Positions 59,741 to 64,000 of a stretch of 64,000 nucleotides of DNA are shown in pieces. The position numbers and the translations under genes are program-made. Each line of letters begins with the position of its first letter. The first letter of the stretch is position 1. The notes beneath the pieces are model-generated. The model was not told the DNA's origin. It was given only the letters and a program-made list of their open reading frames with translations, and ran no database searches. The stretch is from Tetramitus jugosus (taxonomy: Eukaryota; Heterolobosea; Eutetramitea; Acrasida; Vahlkampfiidae), in NCBI GenBank assembly GCA_937625935.1, contig OW569351.1:124001-188000 (forward strand), read 5' to 3'.

Positions 59741-60805
59741 ATGAGAAAATTCATCGTTGTGCCTAATCATTCAAGATGGATGCATAGAGCTCTTTACTTG
59801 ATTGTTTTGCTTGGAATGCTGCCTCTATTGTGGTTGTTACTTGGTAGCGGGCCAGAACTAAACCCGAATGAGGAGTTCACTTCCCTCATTCCTCGATCCA
59901 CAACAGGACGGTCCCTTGGTTGTCGTTGGCAGAAATCTAACCATCCAATCAATTGGGGAGCGATCAATCTAGGACTCAACACAAAAGAATCATACAACAA
60001 CTTGTTCTTTTATTTTTGGTCGGTAAATAAGGGATCAGACAAGAAAAGGATATCTAAAGTGAACATTGTGACTCAATTGTATGGCAAGATGAAAGTGGCT
60101 CAAACAACAAACATGTTAACAGCCCTTCAAATGAATTTATTGAATCCTTTTGTCAATCAGATTCATCTACTACAAGAGGACGATGACATATCCATGTACA
60201 AGTTACAGAATCTGTATCAGAGTGAAAAGATTGTGGTCCACAACATAAGATCTCGGTTGAAGATCTACGATGCTTTGAAATATGTTAATGAATATTTAGT
60301 AGAGAGCCCGTATCCTATTGCCCTAATGAATTCAGACGTGTACTTTGATTACACGATTCTGTTGGTATCCGAGCTCGAAAAGAACCAAGCATTCTTTATT
60401 TCGAGAAGGGAAACTGCGGCCGATCCCAGACATGTTGAGAGACAGGAAAACTCTGATTTGATCAAGGCTTACAATAGAGATCAATGTCGTACTGTGTATG
60501 TTGGCAGCCATGATGCCTTTATCTTCCGAGCACCTCTTCCCGAGGCAATGGTTGAAGAAGAATTGTGGAGGGGCAACTCACTCGGTATGATAGCGATAGA
60601 GAAGTTTATGCAAGATGTTTTTCAAGATTTCGGGTACCAGATCCTAAACCCTTGTACGAATATTAATGTGTGGCATTTGCATGACAAAAGAACCATCAGT
60701 GCTCATGCTTCCAAAGCACACTTGAGAGATGAAAAAGACACGGCCACTCTTCGTCCTGACCAAATAAGATGTCAAGGACACAAGGTGTTTAAAGATTCGT
60801 TGTGA
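59741..60805 (+). CDS. Type II membrane protein, probable Golgi glycosyltransferase
   Basis: 354 residues. A short cytosolic N-terminus is followed by a single anchor (LYLIVLLGMLPLLWLLLGSG) and a lumenal domain. IALMNSDVYFDYT carries a DxY/DxD-like metal site. Before it is SKVNIVTQLYGKMKVAQTTN with NPFVNQIHLLQEDD, as in glycosyltransferases that list residues lost to a donor site. GSHDAFIFRAP and NVWHLHDKR follow. The exact family is not fixed. Its start is 85 bases from the BFR1-like gene's start (divergent pair). Confidence 0.65.
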   Translation: MRKFIVVPNHSRWMHRALYLIVLLGMLPLLWLLLGSGPELNPNEEFTSLIPRSTTGRSLGCRWQKSNHPINWGAINLGLNTKESYNNLFFYFWSVNKGSDKKRISKVNIVTQLYGKMKVAQTTNMLTALQMNLLNPFVNQIHLLQEDDDISMYKLQNLYQSEKIVVHNIRSRLKIYDALKYVNEYLVESPYPIALMNSDVYFDYTILLVSELEKNQAFFISRRETAADPRHVERQENSDLIKAYNRDQCRTVYVGSHDAFIFRAPLPEAMVEEELWRGNSLGMIAIEKFMQDVFQDFGYQILNPCTNINVWHLHDKRTISAHASKAHLRDEKDTATLRPDQIRCQGHKVFKDSL

Positions 60806-60818
60806 TCAAAGTAAAAAC

Positions 60819-61286
60819 ATGAGCGCATTCTCCGAATTTTACGAGTTACTGGATGTTTCAAAAGAAGAAACAACATCAAAAAGAAAAATGAGTCGACCAA
60901 CTATGGATGTTCAAGCAAGCGAAGCTTACCGACAACTCATAAAGCAAGAGGAGTCGAGGAAGAAGGTTTGGATGGAGAAGTATGGAAAGGACTTGGCAGC
61001 TGAAGAAAGGAGGAGAATGGTACAGACCTTGCAACGAGAGAAGGAGAAATTAGAGACGTTGAAAACTTTGAGAAAAGACCCGGTGAGAGTTCTGTTGTAT
61101 GACGGAGTTTCGAAGGAAGGCAAAGGAAGGATGGCATACCTATGCGAACAGAGAAAGAAATCTCCTGTGAAAAGATATCATCGGCAGGTTACAAGTTCGC
61201 AGGAAGTCGGATGGCTCATAGATCCGGACAATGATTACCTCAAGCAACACGCCCTACCAAACAACAAAACACAAGTAAAGAAGTGA
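60819..61286 (+). CDS. CFAP144/FAM183-like protein (putative axonemal)
   Basis: 155 residues. The C-terminal half reads AYLCEQRKKSPVKRYHRQVT, then SSQEVGWLIDP. This resembles the FAM183/CFAP144 motif (P..(R/K)(Y/F)...T..QE(I/V)GW..(E/D)P) of a microtubule inner protein of cilia. The middle is a charged helix (EERRRMVQTLQREKEKLETL). Its ATG is 13 bases after the stop of the gene above, on the same strand, leaving almost no room for a promoter of its own. The cilia role is inference. Confidence 0.6.
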   Translation: MSAFSEFYELLDVSKEETTSKRKMSRPTMDVQASEAYRQLIKQEESRKKVWMEKYGKDLAAEERRRMVQTLQREKEKLETLKTLRKDPVRVLLYDGVSKEGKGRMAYLCEQRKKSPVKRYHRQVTSSQEVGWLIDPDNDYLKQHALPNNKTQVKK

Positions 61287-61294
61287 GTCAAAAA

Positions 61295-61365
61295 TGCATC
61301 TGCCGGGATTCGAACCCGGGTCGCAGCGATGGCAACGCTGCATGATACCCCTACACTACAGATGC
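61295..61365 (-). tRNA. tRNA-Gly (anticodon GCC)
   Basis: 71 bases on the minus strand with no intron. Acceptor GCATCTG pairs with CAGATGC, discriminator A. The D arm has TAGTGTAGGGGTATCA. The anticodon arm is CAGCG-TTGCCAT-CGCTG with anticodon GCC. The T arm is CCGGGTTCGAATCCCGG. T5 (61290-61294 on the complement) terminates Pol III. Confidence 0.97.
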
Positions 61366-61567
61366 TTGTTGACAACAATTCCTGCTTACAAAACGCCCCG
61401 CGTTGCGGGCGCTCCAGGATAAAGCATCCACAAAGTAGGAATTGTCTGACGAGATGCGTTTCTTTGTTCAAGATACTTTTTGTTTCGAAAATCAGAAAAA
61501 GGAATTATGCCTTGATGATTCAACAAAATTTGTGAGAAAGAAATAAGGCAACAAAACAACACAACGG

Positions 61568-62131
61568 ATGAATGAAGACCATGAGATGAACGGTGCAGTG
61601 ACATCACCAACAACCAACAACAACAACAACAACAGAAATGTTCACATCCAACGAGCAATTCAAGTCATGATCCAAAGAGGAGAAGAAAAAAGAAATGACG
61701 CCTTGATCCTCCTCACTCGACAACTACAACAACAACAACAACAGTCCAATGTTCTCCTACAAATGTACCTGAGCAATAGCACTGATACGACAGAGAATGC
61801 AAATGCCATCCGAATCGTGTTCACTGTTCTGTGTTGTCTGTTGACCAATGGAGCAAGCATTGATTTTCTATCGTTAAACATTGCGAGTGATGAACAATTG
61901 TTGCAACTCATGACTCAAGTGAACCCGCGGCACTTGACGACAGAGTGCTATGACAAACTCAACGCCTACTTTAATGTTCATTTTCACCCTGAGCTATTCC
62001 CGAGTGATGTGGAGACCATGAGAGAAACAGAGTTTGTGAGATATGGAGGAGTGTTGGGTCACTTCTTGTTCAACTATGTGGACAGTACATTTACGATATT
62101 GAAAGGACTGCGGCTGGCTGCAGAACAATAA
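61568..62131 (+). CDS. Hypothetical helical protein
   Basis: 187 residues. The N-terminus has Asn6 and a Gln run (QLQQQQQQSNV). The rest is a helical stretch (AIRIVFTVLCCLLTNGASID, RHLTTECYDKLNAYFNVHFH, GGVLGHFLFNYVDSTFTILK). It has no signal or clear membrane span and I recognise no family. The ATG at 61568 follows an A-rich leader. Confidence 0.65.
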   Translation: MNEDHEMNGAVTSPTTNNNNNNRNVHIQRAIQVMIQRGEEKRNDALILLTRQLQQQQQQSNVLLQMYLSNSTDTTENANAIRIVFTVLCCLLTNGASIDFLSLNIASDEQLLQLMTQVNPRHLTTECYDKLNAYFNVHFHPELFPSDVETMRETEFVRYGGVLGHFLFNYVDSTFTILKGLRLAAEQ

Positions 62132-62344
62132 GTGAAATCGTCAATGCTGTCCTGCATGCAAGTGATTGTATTGGATGATCACAAATAAATACCGACTAAT
62201 GACCAAACTTGACTTTTTGGCGGGCAATCAAAATTCGCTGTTGTAAAATTTTATTACAATGTGCGGAAAATTGGTGTGATTGCGAAAAACAATTTTATTG
62301 GTCTGAAAAAAAAGTAACAACTAATCAGAAATCACACACACAAA

Positions 62345-62452
62345 ATGAACACAAAGCTTATTGGTGCATTTGCTGCAGTTATCGTCGTTTCCTACTTCAT
62401 GAGTGGAGGTCCAGAAAAGGAGTACAAGAAGGAACAAGGCAAGAAGCATTAA
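62345..62452 (+). CDS. 35-residue single-span membrane microprotein
   Basis: ATG at 62345, A/C-rich leader, 35 codons and a TAA. One hydrophobic helix (LIGAFAAVIVVSYFM) is followed by GGPEKEYKKEQ and a basic end. This shape is common among tiny subunits of mitochondrial or ER membrane complexes. An E2F-like TTTTTGGCGGGCA lies ~125 bases upstream. No family recognised. That it is a gene rests on start context, composition and an otherwise empty 470-base gap. Confidence 0.5.
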   Translation: MNTKLIGAFAAVIVVSYFMSGGPEKEYKKEQGKKH

Positions 62453-62606
62453 ATTATCAAAGTTTGAAGAACATAAAACGACAACAGGGCACAAGAAGAG
62501 AAATCAATGAAATTTCGACTCTAAAGCCACTATGACACACTTGGACTTTAATAAATCGGAACCTATTTGTATAACAAAATAATGAAGTTTTTTTGTTTGT
62601 TTCATT

Positions 62607-64000
62607 TCAATGCATGTGGATTCTGACGGGTAGGCCGTAGCAAACCATGGCCGACCCCATGAGGTATCGCAGTTTACACTGATCTCGTGCGCTTGCGACA
62701 AGTTTCGTCAATTGTGTGCCTTCTTTGTGCTGGGCCAATTCGTCACACATCCCATCAATCATGTGTTGAGCCATGCGATCACATTCGTTGCTTGTTACAT
62801 CCCAGAGAGCACTGACCACACATGGACTGTTTGCAAATAAGAATGAATGCACAGTTCCAGATGGTTCATAGTGTCCATTCTCAGCCAGAGCGCCACTGCT
62901 GCATCCCAGAAGAAGAGACACGGAACAGTTGGACACTTGTCTTCTGAGCACATCTGAATTGTAATACTGATTTCCTGCTCCATGACCCATGTAACTAGCA
63001 AAAAGAAACAATTATTGTTGATTAGTTTGATGAATAGAGTTGGTGTGCATGATGCAGAGTCTACATACATTAATAAGGGGTAGTTCGAGAGGGCATGAAC
63101 AAATTCTTCATGAATGGGGGCTCGATCAATGATACCGCACCAGTCATTATTGCGCTCGAACTGAGGTTGAAATCTAGCTTGGGTTTTCTGTAAGTCCCCA
63201 CTCGGGTTCAGAATGTAGAAGCACTTGCTGATACTGACTGGCACTGAATAATGCAGTTGATCGCCACTCAATATTTGGATCTCATTCTTGAAGTGAGAGA
63301 GATGGCAATTGAGCAAATAAAGTGAAGGCATTCTTGTGATGCTTTGGTTACGAAGACAAGGGATCGATTCAATAGGCAACCTTTGGATAATTTTGTCCAA
63401 GATGAGGACGGTGTGATGACGTTGGAGATTGTTCTTTCGTACCTGGGTTTGTACTTTCTGGCCAAGATTAAAGAGGACATGATGTTTTGGCTTCTTGGCG
63501 AGAGGACTAGACAGACTTAATGAATCTTCTTGGGGCGAATTGGCGATACAATTTTCAACTATTGTAGTCGATGAATCGAGTCTTTGTCTTCTCCTCCTTT
63601 TGGCTAGTTGTGCGACTCTTGACACGACCGGGGTCACAACTTCCTCAGGATCATTGGGAAGAACAGACGATTCAGAGACGTTGCATGACTCATTAAATAT
63701 GGACAAAAATGACTCATAGAACAATTGGCACAGGTTGTCAATCTGTTCATCATCAACAATGTCGCTCAAATAATGTAGCCATTGCTTCAGTTCGCCGAGC
63801 GAAAGGCAGTCCACGTGAGATAAAATCAGACGGATCACATTGACGTTAACGCACTTGTTTGCTAACGATTGAATTTCGGTCTGTATCTTAGAGCAAACAT
63901 TTAAAAGGAAAGCATCCTTTTGTTCACTGAGTATTAAATTACCAGATAAAAGAATCTTCTTGAAACCCAAGAGCTCATTCTCCATGCTTAGAAGTAGTTT
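62607..64000 (-). CDS. ESP1: Separase, C-terminal catalytic part (partial, leaves window)
   Basis: complement(join(62607..62994, 63069..>64000)). The 74-nt intron is GTATGT...TTGCTAG and joins to IYMGHGAG. The frame stays open through 64000, so the N-terminal part lies outside. Catalytic His is in YMGHGAGNQYY and Cys in SLLLGCSSGALAENGHYEPS; also SALWDVTSNECDR. This is the C50 protease that cuts cohesin at anaphase. A second ATG at 63985 is in frame but is not necessarily the start. Confidence 0.93.

Noticed and set aside
1-64000. CRISPR arrays, prokaryotic operons, integrase att sites
   Set aside because: No regularly spaced repeats or prokaryotic signals; splice sites and gene content are eukaryotic.

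Overview
The window looks like nuclear DNA of a free-living heterolobosean amoeboflagellate, most likely a Naegleria species. This is an inference. It rests on dense, mostly single-exon genes with gaps of tens to hundreds of bases, short GT-AG introns (47 to 157 nt), A-rich leaders full of CAA/AAC repeats before the ATGs, poly-Q/poly-N tracts inside otherwise conserved proteins, and a Fanzor nuclease gene (Fanzors are known from Naegleria).

Layout. 1-4.25 kb: the 5' end of a gene leaving the window on the left, a degenerate protein kinase, and the first of two small proteins resembling the M35-protease N-terminal domain. 4.47-8.75 kb: a 4.3 kb putative transposon with matching terminal inverted repeats. 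It holds a decayed secreted-protein region, a chromodomain protein, a VPS35 fragment, a frame-broken Fanzor (eukaryotic TnpB-type RNA-guided nuclease) and a structured 3' end that could be its guide RNA. It lies between the two M35-like paralogues. 8.8-17.2 kb: a membrane protein, a TBC RabGAP, a triose-phosphate/nucleotide-sugar translocator, a secreted Ntn hydrolase, RAB5IF and PEX11. 17.9-24.5 kb: the multidomain acetyl-CoA carboxylase. 24.6-26.2 kb: LINE retrotransposon remnants with two polyadenylated tails, next to a 5S rRNA gene. 26.3-33.3 kb: an RCC1-repeat gene that ends where a BTB domain should begin, a ubiquitin cluster (RBR, otubain, RBR) and a double-BTB gene.

33.4-64 kb is a housekeeping stretch: ribonucleotide reductase R2, LST8, a very large protein fusing a Cid1-type terminal nucleotidyltransferase to a DIS3L2-type exonuclease, a calmodulin-like protein, a CCDC177-like coiled coil, an FLVCR-like transporter, a two-exon giant membrane protein, RNA polymerase I subunit A12, an unknown proline-rich protein, TFIIA alpha/beta, a RanBPM/GID1-like protein, a UBE2J-type E2, a BFR1-like protein, a Golgi-type glycosyltransferase candidate, a CFAP144/FAM183-like protein, tRNA-Gly(GCC), two small proteins and the catalytic end of separase, which runs off the right edge.

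The two most interesting items are the single-chain nucleotidyltransferase-DIS3L2 fusion (36.6-42.3 kb), which joins an RNA tailing enzyme to the exonuclease that in animals reads U-tails, and the Fanzor-bearing element (4.47-8.75 kb) with an apparent captured host-gene fragment. Splice sites were placed by eye from GT/AG, phase and protein continuity. Starts were placed at the first ATG compatible with the conserved protein.
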